Source: Palaemon carinicauda
Lineage: Eukaryota > Arthropoda > Malacostraca > Decapoda > Palaemonidae
DNA: 64,000 bases
Direction of reading: 5' to 3'
Assembly (NCBI RefSeq): GCF_036898095.1
Contig: NC_090767.1
Location: forward strand, 26,256,654-26,320,653
The translations under genes were made by a program, and so were the position numbers. Below, piece by piece: positions 47,440-58,980 of the stretch (within the stretch, counting starts at the first letter, position 1; each line of letters opens with the position of its first letter). The notes beneath the pieces were generated by a model. It was not told where the DNA came from, did no database searches, and was given only the letters and a program-made list of their open reading frames with translations.

Positions 47440-48422
47440 CTCGGACACCCCTTTAAGGGTATACTCGGACGCGAACGACCCCGACGCCAAAACAAATTCT
47501 TGAAAAATCAGTTTTTGCAGTAACCTCCTTTTTTCTTTTGCCAAAAAAAACTTCAATGAATGCTTAAAACAACTGTAAAGATAAATACTACCCATCTGCA
47601 GAAAAACTATTTATTATAAATATTTTAAAAAATTAAGTAGAAAAAAAAAAAGACCTGACATAAAAATTCATAAAAAAAAAGTTTATACATATATACACAA
47701 ATCCTTTTAGGAATTGATTCTTGAATGTTTAGGACACATCTTGATGTATTTTGGATGAAGTCAGACCCATGGAGGTGAAGATCTGAAATGAGAAAAAAAG
47801 GATAACTTTTTTTGGCCAAAAAAAATTGTCCAAATTTCATGAATTTTTTTGGGTACCCAAATGAAATAGGAAGTGGCTAATTTTTTTAGGGAATAAACAT
47901 ATGTTATCCTAAAATAGAAATATGTAAAAAAATCTTCATTATTTTGTAAATTACATTTATATCAGGGGCCATATCTAAAGGTAATTTTTTGAGTACTTGG
48001 AAATTTCGTAAAAAAATACATATATTTAATATATAATATGATATTTATGCAGGTAAAAATATATCAAAATATCACAAATTCTATAGGGAACAAGAATATA
48101 TATAGATAGGGCAGCTTACGCTTCGGATATGTCCACAAAATGGCCGCCAACCACACTGACTCAGACTCCCTAATCTGCCACTTGAAATGTAGGAAGGGTA
48201 TGTCAATTTCAAGGTGTTATTTACTAATCTATTTATTATTGGATATGCATAAAAATTGTATGGTGGGTTGCTGGATAATTGTCGATTATTTTACGACTAT
48301 AAAATTAAAATTCTGACCCAAAAAATTTTTTTTGAAGGGAAATAAAATCGAAAAAAAAATGTAAAACAATATTTTAGCTAAAAAAATTTGATGATATTCA
48401 ATCAAAAAAAAAGTAAACAAAA
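47440..48422. other. A/T-run-rich left interior of the piggyBac-type element
   Basis: Noncoding, with many poly-A/T runs. Degenerate pieces of the 370-base unit may extend into it. Confidence 0.45.
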
Positions 48423-49990
48423 TTTTCCGACAAATAAACATCTAGAGGAATCATTACTCTGTGATAGTTCCTTAGTACGTAGTAATTTTGAAAGAATTGG
48501 GAAAAAACGAAAAAATGGCAATCACCGGAAAATCGAACACATACCTATATATACGCCATATCTGGCTAAAAAAAAGATAGGCATAGGTAGCCAGATCATC
48601 CAGAAACACTTTCCAACACTATAAAAATATAAGTTTTGCGACACTACTTGCCAATTCCTTACGGTAACATGACTAAGCAAAAAAATGCAAAACAAATAAA
48701 AAGGGGCACTCGTGGAAAAATGGCCATTCTAATATACGGCATTTCAGAAAAAAAAAATTTCAGCCACGTGCTAGGCAAACCATCAAGGCATATTTTCCGA
48801 CAAATAAACATATAAATGAAATATTACTCTGTGATAGTTCCTTAGTACGTAGTAATTTTGAAAGAAATGGGAAAAAACGGAAAAAGGGCAATCACAGGAA
48901 AATCGAACACATACTTATATATACGCCATATCTGGCTAAAAAAAAAATAGGCATGGGTAGCCAGATCATCTAGAAACACTTTCCAACACTATAAAAATAT
49001 AAGTTTTGCGACACTACTTGCCAATTCCTTACGGTAACATGACTAAGCAAAAAAATGCAAAACAAATAAAAAGGGGCACTCGCGGAAAAATGCCCAACAT
49101 TCTAATATACGGCATCTCAGATAAAAAAAAAGACATGCACGTGTTAGCCCAACCATCAAGGCACACTTTCTAACACATAAACATGAAAAAAAAATCAATA
49201 ATATACGGCAATTCCTTACTACGTAGTAAATTTTTACAAATATTGAAAAAAAAACAGAAATTGGCAACCGCAGTTAAATACCCAATATACCAATAACTAC
49301 GTCGTATCTGACAAAAACAAAATCACGCATGGGTAGCCAGATCATCTAGACACACTTTCCAACATTAAAAAAGCAAAAGTTTTACGACACTATTTCGCAA
49401 TATCTTACGGAAAAATGACTTGGCAAAAAAATTAAAAAAAATTAAAAAGGGACACTCGCGGTAAAATGCCCGACATTCTAATATACGACATCTCAGATAA
49501 AAAAAAAGACATGCACGTGTTAGCCCAACCATCAAGGCACACTTTCTAACACATAAACATGAAAAAAAAATGAATAATATACGGCAATTCCTTACTACGT
49601 AGTAATTTTTACAAATATTGAAAAAAAAACAGAAATTGGTAACCGCAGTTAAATACCCAATATACCAATAACTACGTCGTATCTGACAAAAACAAAGTCA
49701 TGCATGGGTAGCCAGATCATCTAGACACACTTTCCAACACTAAACAAGCAAAAGTTTTACGACACTATTTGGCAATATCTTACGTAAAAATGACTTGGCA
49801 AAAAAATGAAAAAAAATGAAAAAGGGGCACTCGCGGTAAAATGGTCCTCGTGGTGATGAACGACATTTTAACTAAAAAAAAAAACATGCACATGGTAGCC
49901 AAACAATCCACCAAGACTTTCCACAACTGATAACCTATACAAGTTGCACCATTCTACGACAATTTCATAATACGTAATAACTTTGATAAT
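48423..49990. repeat. ~370-base satellite array inside the piggyBac-type element
   Basis: Four to five units start near 48423, 48793, 49164, 49540 and 49910 (spacing 370, 371, 376, ~370). Each holds TTCCTTA(G/C)TACGTAGTAA, CAGATCATC(C/T)AGA(A/C)ACACTTT and GACACTA(C/T)TT. Units 1-2 and 3-4 are closest to each other, so the array grew in at least two steps. The TTACTACGTAGTAA version in units 3-4 is a perfect 14-base palindrome. Confidence 0.85.
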
Positions 49991-50226
49991 TATGCAAACT
50001 ACCTCAGAAGGGTAAACTCGGACGCGAACGACCCCGATGCGTCTCAGAAATCGGGGAAGGAGTACAGCTACAGCAATGCACATCTGGACACTACTAGAGC
50101 GTGTAGGGGAGACACTTCCTGCAGGTCGATCACCCACAAATTCAGTCACAGGGGTGAGTCACGTGAGAAAAACCTGTTTTTTTTTGACGCTCGGGGTCGC
50201 AAACGACCCACCGTACCTATCCAGGG

Positions 50227-50275
50227 TTAAGACTCTTTGAGTTGACTGAGGGCTTCGTAAGACCATATCATCACA
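50227..50275. repeat. 60-base minisatellite, right part
   Basis: Continuation of the unit interrupted at 47417 (TTAAGACTCTTTGAGTTGAC). Confidence 0.8.
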
Positions 50276-50991
50276 TTTACTGACTTAGGCACTTGCAAAG
50301 CCCTCTTGAATTCTTGCTATAGATTCTCTCTCTCGCACCAATTACTGAAGGAAGATTCTCTGCAATAAAAGAGAAAAGTTATCAAATGGTCTCAACCTTT
50401 GATTAAAGATAAATAAAATATTTACAATATTCATCATTGGTCTGATAGGAGGAAGAACAGCTTGCTTTGTTAAGTAATAATTCAAATAAGTACGGCATTA
50501 CTTAAGTAGTACAGGTCATTTTACTGTTTACTATGAATAGGGCACTTAAATTTAGCTCTTCTTGCCCATACAAAACAAGAGAAATAATTTTGATTATTCC
50601 ATACATTAGTTCTTTCTTCTACTCTCTCAAAATGGCAGACTCGAAAAATTCTTCAGATTCAAACATTTATATATTTTGTATATTACAAATAAAATTACTC
50701 TGGTTAAAATGAAACTATGAAATAGAAGTTTTTAAATAAACCATCAGTGATATTCTGCAAATTATTAATGTACATTTATACAGTATATCTTTTCTAAAAC
50801 ACTAAAATCCTATGTTAGTTCTTTAATCATAAAATGTATCTTAATATATTTTAAGTATTAATAACTTATATAATAAACTGCAAGAGTATTTTATACCAAA
50901 TGATAGATTGATTTTATTAAATAACACATTTTTGAGACAAAACGGAAACAAAATCATATTCAAATTTCCCTGGAGATTTCCACCCGATACT

Positions 50992-51026
<35 letters not shown>

Positions 51027-51411
51027 ACAATGAAATTAGAATCAATATTTATGTGGCGAGAAGGATATATGAACCTGGGATTGTAATATAGAAAATGTTA
51101 AATTTATTTTAAATGTATTTTATAAAGAAGGAATTTATAATATGTCCACTAACTCAGTGTATGAATATCACGCCAACCAAAAACAATGGACATTAGACAG
51201 TAGAAACCTACGTGTCTAACGAATAAGGAGATCATCGTCATGTTTCCCTTAAGAAGAACTTATTATTATCTGGACAAGATTTACTAAACACGATGCCATA
51301 ATATTTTATAATAAATAACAAATGCAGATTCAATGTAAGACCTTTGAATAACTTGCAAAACATTAGTCACAGAGGGCCATTTCACTCTCTCCGTTACTCT
51401 TTTCAACGTGT
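50276..51411. other. No gene recognised
   Basis: AT-rich, with a (CT)n tract at 50993-51026. Confidence 0.5.
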
Positions 51412-51520
51412 CTGTTGGAAAAGCAGGATGCTTTAGCCCAGGGGCTCCAACAGACAATAGCCCAATGAGGAAAAGAAACAAGGAAAAATTAAATATTCTA
51501 AGAACAGTAACATTAAAAAT
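51412..51520 (-). mobile_element. Family A retroposon 3' part, reverse, split by DIRS-like element 3
   Basis: TGTTGGAAAAGCAGGATGCT to GACAATAGCCCAATGAGGAA, then ATTAAATATTCTAAGAACAG, the inverse of 8650-8760. It breaks at about 51520 and continues at 58866 with ATTAATATTTCCTATATAAA. Confidence 0.8.
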
Positions 51521-51765
51521 ATCAAATTTGGAAATAATTAGTATTTTTCCTAACATACAGACCAGGAGCTACTAATAAAAGGGTATTACTTTCGGCGTAG
51601 CTGAAAGACTAACCATGATAATTGGAGTGGGGGATAACTACCCCATCCGCTAGTTAGCGAGTGGGGGTTGGGGTAGGGTGGCTACACCGCTCACGCACAC
51701 CTGTCGGCTGAATAACTACTTTGCTTTATGGCAGGACTTCTCGGGGGACAGGGTGGCAGGCCAAT
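51521..51765 (-). repeat. Right terminal repeat of DIRS-like element 3
   Basis: It matches the inverse of 58700-58865 and is homologous to 5382-5634 of element 1 (CTAGTTAGCG...GGGGTAGG core). Confidence 0.8.
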
Positions 51766-52891
51766 TTGTATAAATAGCTCCAGCTTTGTATGTTAGGAAA
51801 AATAAAAATGATTTCAAAATTTGATATTTGTTCTGACACAGACAAACCTTCGCTATTTATAATAGGGTGACTTACTCTTAGGAGGGAGGAAGTCCTCACC
51901 AACTGGCCTTGGTCACGACCCGGGGGCCTCTCTATTGATCGAAAGTAGAAGGGACCCTACCCTCGCTAAAATCAAGTGCCGATATGAGGTAATGCACTGA
52001 TAGCGGCCTGCAGAAGCTTGTGTGTGAGTGGAACTAACAGTGTGGCTTGTCTTTAACATAGGAACTCGAGTACAACACCTATTGTTCTTATAGACTTACC
52101 CAATACCCTCCCTCTAAAAGGTATTGGGGATGTAACAAAGTATTCTTCTATACTTAGGAGGCACAAGGGAAATGGGTCTTACCTGCAGCAAGGCGAGGTC
52201 ATTTATGCTGAGGCTTGCGGAGCTGTTTTCACCAGAGGGGAGAAGGTGAAAGGAAGAAAGGAGCCAGGCATTCTTACTCATTCACCCCAGACTAATTTGG
52301 GTAACCTCAGCCCTCAATCCTCTGCTACTTGTATAAATAGCTCCAGCTTTGTATGTTAGGAAAAATAAAAATGATTTCCAAATTTGATATTTGTTCTGAC
52401 ACAGACAAACCTTCGCTATTTATAATAGGGTGACTTACTCTTAGGAGGGAGGAAGTCCTCACCAACTGGCCTTGGTCACGACCCGGGGGCCTCTCTATTG
52501 ATCGAAAGTAGAAGGGACCCTACCCTCGCTAAAATCTAGTGCCGATATGAGGTAATGCACTGATAGCGGCCTGCAGAAGCTTGTGTGTGAGTGGAACTAA
52601 CAGTGTGGCTTGTCTTTAACATAGGAACTCGAGTACAACACCTATTGTTCTTATAGACTTACCCAATACCCTCCCTCTAAAAGGTATTGGGGATGTAACA
52701 AAGTATTCTTCTATACTTAGGAGGCACAAGGGAAATGGGTCTTACCTGCAGCAAGGCGAGGTCATTTATGCTGAGGCTTGCGGAGCTGTTTTCACCAGAG
52801 GGGAGAAGGTGAAAGGAAGAAAGGAGCCAGGCATTCTTACTCATTCACCCCAGACTAATTTGGGTAACCTCAGCCCTCAATCCTCTGCTAC
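51766..52891 (-). repeat. 563-base tandem duplication containing the internal complementary region
   Basis: Unit 1 is 51766-52328, unit 2 is 52329-52891. By eye they differ at two positions (TTTCAAAATT / TTTCCAAATT and AATCAAG / AATCTAG). Each unit holds one internal complementary region (51783-51870 and 52346-52432), where GTTAGGAAAAAT...CCAAATTTGATA joins TGTTCTGACACAG, matching the right and left ends fused. The unit ends at a TTGT shared with the next sequence (52892). Confidence 0.93.
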
Positions 52892-52916
52892 TTGTCCATC
52901 AAGGAGCCTGAGGTGT

Positions 52917-54142
52917 TTAAATCATTTGTTGTGCGACCACCACTGGACCAATGGAAAAGGTCTCCATGTTCTTGTGGGTTACGTCTTTGCAGGTAGTGGG
53001 TCGTGAAGGTCGACTGACTCTTCCACATGCCCACTTGAAAGTATCTACACCACAGTAGTTTCTTGAACGCCAGGGACGTGGTAACGCCAGTGACGTTACG
53101 AGCTCTGGGTCTTAGGATGGAGGAGGGTCTAGATTAAGAGTAACCTCAATTGCCTTCCGATCCCAGAGGAGAAGGAAAACATTGAGGTCCTCCCCTTGAC
53201 CTTCCCCGTGCTGGTCAACAGTGCAGACACATGGGGGCGAGCTGGTATCATTCTTTTAAGGTAACCCCACAGACTCCTCACTCGGTAAAACCCCAGTTGA
53301 TGGATTTACGGTTACCGAACGAAGACTCTATATTCGAAATGGGCAGCACCTAGGGTACAGCACACTCAAATTTGAGTCTTGGCAATCCACTCAGGGACAC
53401 CGCTGAGGATTACTTCTCCCCGTCTCCTAGGGTAGGAAACATCAGAGGTTGGATCATACAACACACTAACTCTCTTGGTCAAAAGCCCAGGTAAATAAAA
53501 AGGGCGTCTTCCGTGAAAGGAAGCGATCTGCTGCTGGGCCTAAGGTTCATAGAGAGGGGCCTTCAGAGACTGAAGGATCCAAACCGCGTTCCCAGGAGGA
53601 GGTTGAGATCCGACGGGGGACAAGTTATCTCAAACTTGCATAAGCAAAGGCACCGATGGGAGAGAATCCCCTTCCAGACATCAGTCACAAAGGACCGAAC
53701 ACTTCGCCTGGAAGACCGACGCTGAAAAGTGTCCGAGGTGCCAAGACATCTTTTCCGTAACCTGTTGCAAAAGGCCTCTCTGAGAGGGGTGGTGTAGGAT
53801 CGTCCCAGGCGAGAAGTCGAAGCAGAGCTACAGCTCAGGAAAGCGTTAGCATGTGGTGGCTGCTTGGAAGATCGTGCCGTGCAGGAAGATCCCTCAGAAC
53901 TCCGTCAGGGGCTGCAAAAGGTCTGGGAACCATTCTGCGTGATGCCATAGCGAAGCTATTGGAGTCATTGATAAGATCCTGCTTATCCTGACTGGGCTGA
54001 GGACTTTTTCACCAGACCGAATGGGGGGGGGGGGGAAACAAGGTACACCTCTAGGCTGCCCCATTGATCTTGGAATACATCTTGTTTGAGGTCCTGGGGA
54101 ACGGTCGAGTGGGAGCCTGAAGATCAGAGCCGCTGCGAGCAT
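52917..54142 (-). pseudogene. Methyltransferase-like and recombinase remnant of DIRS-like element 3
   Basis: On the minus strand, 53986-53897 reads ISRILSMTPIASLWHHAEWF then PDLL, matching the methyltransferase-like domain of element 1. About 53120-53000 reads NVTGVTTSLAFKK, GMWKSQ and STFTTHYLQ, matching element 1 around HDVR and the catalytic Tyr. The HDVR equivalent has lost both His and Arg. Between the two parts there are many stops and the central recombinase is not alignable. It is plainly inactive and more decayed than elements 1 and 2. A 14-base G run at 54021-54034 interrupts it. Confidence 0.75.
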
Positions 54143-56379
54143 AACCCCAGTCGGGGACCCAACAAAGTTAAGACTTTGTTGGATACAAGATGATTCGAAG
54201 ACACTAGGAGCCCACTATCTCAGTGGTTTTGCAAGCACATTCCTATACCAGGAATGACGCGAGCAGATGGGGGAAACAAGTTGTCCTCTGTCCATCTGAG
54301 GCTTCGTACTGCTAGATGGTTCTCTAAGAGAGGTGAATGCTGGTACCTTTCTGAATCAGGCCAACAGACGAGGATGGAATGATATGGCATATGACCCCGG
54401 CCGCCCTCTCTCTTTTGATGCATTACAGAGAGCATCAGGTTCAGAGGGAAGACGAGAAGCCAGGCCTCTTTGCAGAAGCTCTTGTCTGCCACCCATCAAC
54501 CGCGGATTGTCCAGCGGTGAGTGCATAGCAATAAACACACCTTGAGGTGATGTTGAGACGTGTAACTAATTGCACGTTCTTGCAACGAAGGGGAACAGCC
54601 TATTCTTCCTCCAACTGCCATTAATCCAGTGTGGTTGGCCGAATAAGACCAATACCAAACGGTAAACCAGTTAATCAGTACAGCTTATGTTATGATAGCG
54701 AATCTCCATAGGGATCGCTTTCCGGACAAGAGACTGTAGGGTAATCACCAAACACATCCAACCAAACCCTAGAGGAGATTGAGACATATCTTCAATCTAT
54801 TGTTGGGTGGGTCAAGAGCATAAGTCTACTACGGAGTAGTAACACCCAACTGTGCGCATGACAAGCATACATGCGTAGTTTGACTTAAAAGTCATGTCCG
54901 GAACTCAGTTGGAGTTGGAAACATTTGTAACGGAGGTTTCCCGTTCTAAGGACAAAGAAAACGTTCGTACTTCTCCGTCTCCGATTGGTAAACTAGCATT
55001 TATATTAGATGTTCCCTACTAGGGAACAGATATGCTTATGAGAAGTTTCCAGCTATAGCCATTGTAGGAGACTAAGACTTCCGATCGGGGGAAAGGAAAA
55101 AATGCCTATAAGAAGGCAGAATGTAAATGCCGTTGTATGTCTGGTTACAGGGAAGTAGCCAAGTAATGTACTGAATAACCTGGTTTCAGCATGGGATATA
55201 AAAATACAAGTTAATAGAACATAGTTCTAACTGGAAGATGTATATAGCTCTTATTGGCAGAAAGATCGTTTGCACGCATATAGTCCATTTGCGCTAGCGC
55301 ATGCGTATTCTCTGCCTCCAGGAAACGCTTGCAACGAATCCGGTTGCGGGAATACTGTATATGCGATGAATCGCAACATTATTGCAAGAAAGAATTTTGA
55401 TCGTAGACTAACTAATATTTTCTTGAATGAGAGCGAATATGTTCTCAAACAAAATATACAGTTACAGTGGCGATCATTTCCCCTTTGGTTTACCCCTCCT
55501 CTGTATGTGAGGGGCTAGCCAGGGTTCATTACACAGAAACGGATGTCTGTTTACCTGTGGGCGGGGTTTGAAACATTCTTAACGTAATGAAAAGATGCCC
55601 ACGCTATTGCTATCGTTCTTCAACCTGAGCTAACAATGCTCCTTCGGGACAAATTGTTCGAAACAATAACCCTGTAAGGATAGAATAAAAAAAAGTCTCG
55701 GAAGACTATTGTGTAAAAAGGCAGGTCGTTATACCCAGGGTACAATGACGGGGGAGGCTGCCTTCATCAAACGGTAGAACCGAATTTAAGACAATAACCT
55801 CGCGGTTTTGTCTTGGCTAGAGTGCATGCTCAGGGAAGGCTTACGGCCTTCATGAAGTTTTAACACCCATTGAAGTTTTGTAAAAAAAAAACTTCTCAGG
55901 AACGAGTCTCCCGAAAAAGGGTGAAGTCTCGTATGTGGGGGTTTGCTTCAAGAAAGCCAGACAAAATTGCCATCGAGCGCTTACCGAAAGGGGTTGCCAT
56001 CGAACGCTTTCTCAATAGTGAGAAAACTACCGTCTAAAACAGGCAAGGCCTACCAGGGGAAATGAACTGCAATGTAAAGAATTTTTCATTCCCCGCTCAT
56101 TTCCATCTGCTAACCAAACCACTCGAAGTGGGAAGGTGGAGGAAAGATGACGGTGGTTCATTCGAAAACGAAAGGATCGGTGCTGGCGAAACCAGACTAG
56201 CTGATATGAATAATCAGCTGGGAGTGTAGAGTGACGTAACAAGTCACACCTTTGGAAGACCCCTCCCGTAGAGGGGGGGAGAGTCGACCATAGAGTTTTC
56301 AGAAAACTCTGAATCGTGGAAACAGAGAGATTCGGATGAGAACCTAGGGGTTCAGAATCTATTTGTGAATTCCTTTCTC
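54143..56379 (-). other. Interior of DIRS-like element 3 without recognised coding
   Basis: About 2.2 kb where RT and RNase H would be expected between the methyltransferase-like part and gag; no YxDD, SDAS or LDL-type motif is seen in any minus-strand frame. A poly-purine-poor, mosaic composition; function unknown. Confidence 0.5.
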
Positions 56380-58262
56380 ATGACCTTAAGGAATGTTGTG
56401 TCGAGAACCTGCAGGAACTCTGTCGCTGATTCATAAGAGTAAAGCTCTTGATGACGATGGGCGTGCGCGAACAATTCACGGGATGACAGTTCGAAAACTC
56501 TGTCATGAGAGTAAACCTCTTGTGCACTCGTGAACACTTCGCGCAACGAGAATCCGAAAACTCTGTCATATAAGTAAGGCTATGGTCACGAGAACCCAAA
56601 GGTTCAGCATGAACGGCGTTGTGAGACCCCGAAGGGTCATAAGAGTAGTTCGTGCACTTCAACCGATTGCGTGCGCGCCAAGTTGGTCGTGCGCTCCAAT
56701 CCGATCGTGTGCGTGCGCCATTATGGTTGTGTGCTCCTATCCGATCATGCGCGCTAAAATGGTCGTGCGCTCTTGCGTCGGAAGGGAGCTCGTGCGCGCA
56801 CTTTTTTCGCGCTCGTGGAGCGCATGAGGTTGTTCGCGCACCTGGCGCGCATAAGGTTGCCTGCGCGCAGTGTGTTGTTCGCGCACATGGCGCGCCACAG
56901 GATGTTCGAGACCATGGTGAGCAACAAGATGTTCGCGCATATGGCGCGCATTTGGCCCTGCGCGCGAGAGCTCTCAGGTTGGTGAGAGAACTCACTGCTA
57001 CGCTCACCTGAAGGTTCACGATAGCTTATGTTGTGTGAGCGCGAACGATCAACACAACAAGAGTTTAGAAACTCTGTCATAAAAAGAATGACTCAGGTCA
57101 CGAGAACCGAAAAGATCAGCGTGAACTGTGTTGCGCAAACCCGAAGGGTCAGCGCAATGAGAAACCGAAGTTTCCCTGTCACTAAACACCGAAGTGTCGG
57201 AGTGACTAAAGTTACGAGAGCCCTAGGGTTCCACGTAACTGATGTTACGAGACCCCAAAGGGTCAGCGTAACAAGAAATCGCAGTTTCCCTGTCACAACA
57301 CACCGGAGTGTCAGAGTGACTAAAGTTACGAGAGCCCAACGGTTCTGCAAACTATGTTACGAGACCCCAAAGGATCAGCGTAACGAGGAATCGAGGTTCC
57401 TCTGTCACGAGACCCCGAAAGGTCGGCGTGATTGATGGCACACATTCCCAAAGGCTCAATGTAACCATCGTTACGAGAGCCCGAAGGTTCAGCGTAACTG
57501 AAACCCGAAGGTTCAGCGTAACTGAAACCCGAAGGTTTCGAGCAGTCCCGAAGGACTCCTACTGTCATGAGAACCAGCAGGATCAGCATGACGCGAGCTC
57601 GAAGGCTCAAACGACCACGCCAGCCCAAAAGGGTGATCAAACGAGACCCCAAAGGATCAAAGAGAACCAGCATGTCCAAGATAACACCTCCGCATAAGAG
57701 GTTTGTTGTCCCGAAGGAGAAAGTCGCTTAGAGAAGGCTCTCGCTCCGCCCCTGAAGGAGAACCATAAGCGTAGGGATAACCTGCTTCGGAGAAAGCTCT
57801 GCCACCGCCCCTGGTGGATCAGCAAGCTCCTACAAGTTATTTCTCCCGAACGAGAGGGAAGTTCTCCCGAAGGAGATCGCCTAAGACAAGCTTTCTCCCA
57901 GCTCTATGGGAATATAGCATGGGCGTAAAATATCTCTGGCGAACGATGGGAATATAGCATGGGCGTAAAATATCTCTGGCGAACGATGGGAATATAGCAT
58001 GGGCGTAAAATATCTCTGGCGAACGAGGGAGAAGTCCTCCTGAAGGAGGACATTGCCAAAGACAAGCTTTCTCCCAGCTCTATGGGAAAAAAGCATAGGC
58101 GTAAAAAATCTCTCGCGAACGAGAGAAATCCTCCCCCAAGAGGACATAGCCCAAGTAAAGCTTTATCCCAGCTCTATGGGGAAAAAAGCATAGGTGTAAA
58201 CAAAAATCACTTTCTCTCTCTCTCGCTCGAGAGAGAGAGAGAAGTTCCCCTCGAAGGAGGAA
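56380..58262 (-). repeat. Array of short hairpins, many with UUCG loops on the element's sense strand
   Basis: At least a dozen quasi-palindromes of 14-30 bases follow each other. On the minus strand several have C(TTCG)G loops: 57161-57174 (stem GAAAC), 57544-57557 (stem AGTCC), 57178-57206 (inner ACAC, outer GTCACT), 57131-57157 (outer TTGCGC) and 57470-57498 (outer GTTACG). Others with variant loops are 57211-57239, 57244-57272, 57292-57320, 57564-57592 (GTCATG) and 58034-58051 (GTCCTCC). The outer stems differ between copies but remain complementary. On the minus strand the repeats also translate as DPFGSRN-like peptides, but stops interrupt every frame. Confidence 0.8.
57908..58027. repeat. 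Three identical 40-base tandem units
   Basis: AATATAGCATGGGCGTAAAA plus TATCTCTGGCGAACGATGGG three times in a row with no visible change except at the last bases; diverged copies of the same unit occur at 58086-58120 and 58165-58200. Confidence 0.95.
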
Positions 58263-58699
58263 CATCAAGTTGAAGGTTGACAGCGAATGCTACCTCGTAA
58301 TGAGGGCAGTTCACGAGCTACCACATGTGTACTACGTCACTGTTACCTGTGAAAAAAGGAAGTTGTTATCAATTACAATTCATGCTTCGTTGCACAAAAT
58401 ACACTATTCGGGGAATAAGTCACCTTCCTTTTAAGATAATTCCTCGAAAGGGAGCTGAACTGTTACAAACTTTAATTCTGTAATGAACAAACACACGGCA
58501 GTATTGAGAACCTGCCGAAAGACAACCACCTTACGGCGGAGGCAGTTGGATACGATGTCAACAGCACTAAAGTTACCCGTATCTAACAACGTATATTTCC
58601 ATTTATACATATATATACACTCGGGAAAAAAAAAAAAAATAATCAAGGCCAGTCTTTGCGGGAGAAGGACAGCATGTCGGTCCTCTATCAAGCCAAAAA

Positions 58700-58865
58700 G
58701 TAAAGTGGTTACTCAGACGAGAGGTGTGCGTGAGCGGGGTAGCCAGTCTACCCCACCCCGGATGGGGTAGTTATCCCACACTAAAATTATCATGGCTCGT
58801 CTTTCAGTTGCGCCGAAAGTAATACCCTATTATAAAAAGCGAAGGTTTGTATCTGTGTCGGAACA
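58700..58865 (-). repeat. Left terminal repeat of DIRS-like element 3
   Basis: The inverse of 51560-51720. The outer end TGTGTCGGAACA matches the internal complementary region copies. Confidence 0.8.
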
Positions 58866-58980
58866 ATTAATATTTCCTATATAAACTATTAAAAACTTAA
58901 CATAAGAGGAAGAGCAATGAGAAAGAAGTGTGTGCCCGAGAGTACTCTTAAGAAAGAGAACTGTGACATAATATAAAAGT
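58866..58980 (-). mobile_element. Family A retroposon, continuation after DIRS-like element 3
   Basis: TATTTCCTATATAAACTATT continues the reverse copy left at 51520. Further on, GTGTGCCCGAGAGTACTCTT and AGAAAGAGAACTGTGACAT match the inverse of 34695-34735. Confidence 0.75.

Larger units (their letters stand above)
47422..50226. mobile_element. Non-autonomous piggyBac-type element, 2805 bp
   Basis: Terminal inverted repeats CCCTGGATAGGTACGGT (47422-47438) and ACCGTACCTATCCAGGG (50210-50226) are bounded by TTAA on each side (47418-47421, 50227-50230). TTAA target duplication with a CCC start is the piggyBac hallmark. The surrounding 60-base minisatellite supplies the empty site (GGATTCTTTAGACTC at 47352), confirming the borders. 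A subterminal block CTCGGACGCGAACGACCCCG occurs near both ends in direct orientation (47465, 50009). No transposase frame is visible; most of the interior is satellite-like. Confidence 0.9.
51521..58865 (-). mobile_element. DIRS-like retrotransposon 3, internally deleted, about 7.3 kb
   Basis: The right end is at about 51521 (TCAAATTTGGAAATAA) and the left end at about 58865 (TGTGTCGGAACA). Inverted terminal repeats share GGGTATTACTTTCGGCG / CGCCGAAAGTAATACCC, CATGATAATT and GGATAACTACCCCATCC (51574-51650 and 58741-58832). Recombinase and methyltransferase-like remnants on the minus strand (52917-54142) are followed upstream by noncoding sequence and the hairpin array. RT and RNase H are not found, so the element is a deletion derivative. 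It is inserted in a reverse family A copy. It is related to element 1 over the recombinase C-terminus and 3' region. Confidence 0.85.

Noticed and set aside
56380..57060. Long frames on both strands in the hairpin region
   Set aside because: The GCGC-rich quasi-palindromes open several frames on both strands at once; no protein motif.
57100..57560. CRISPR-like array
   Set aside because: Units are palindromic and variable with no constant repeat/spacer pattern, in a eukaryotic retroelement.
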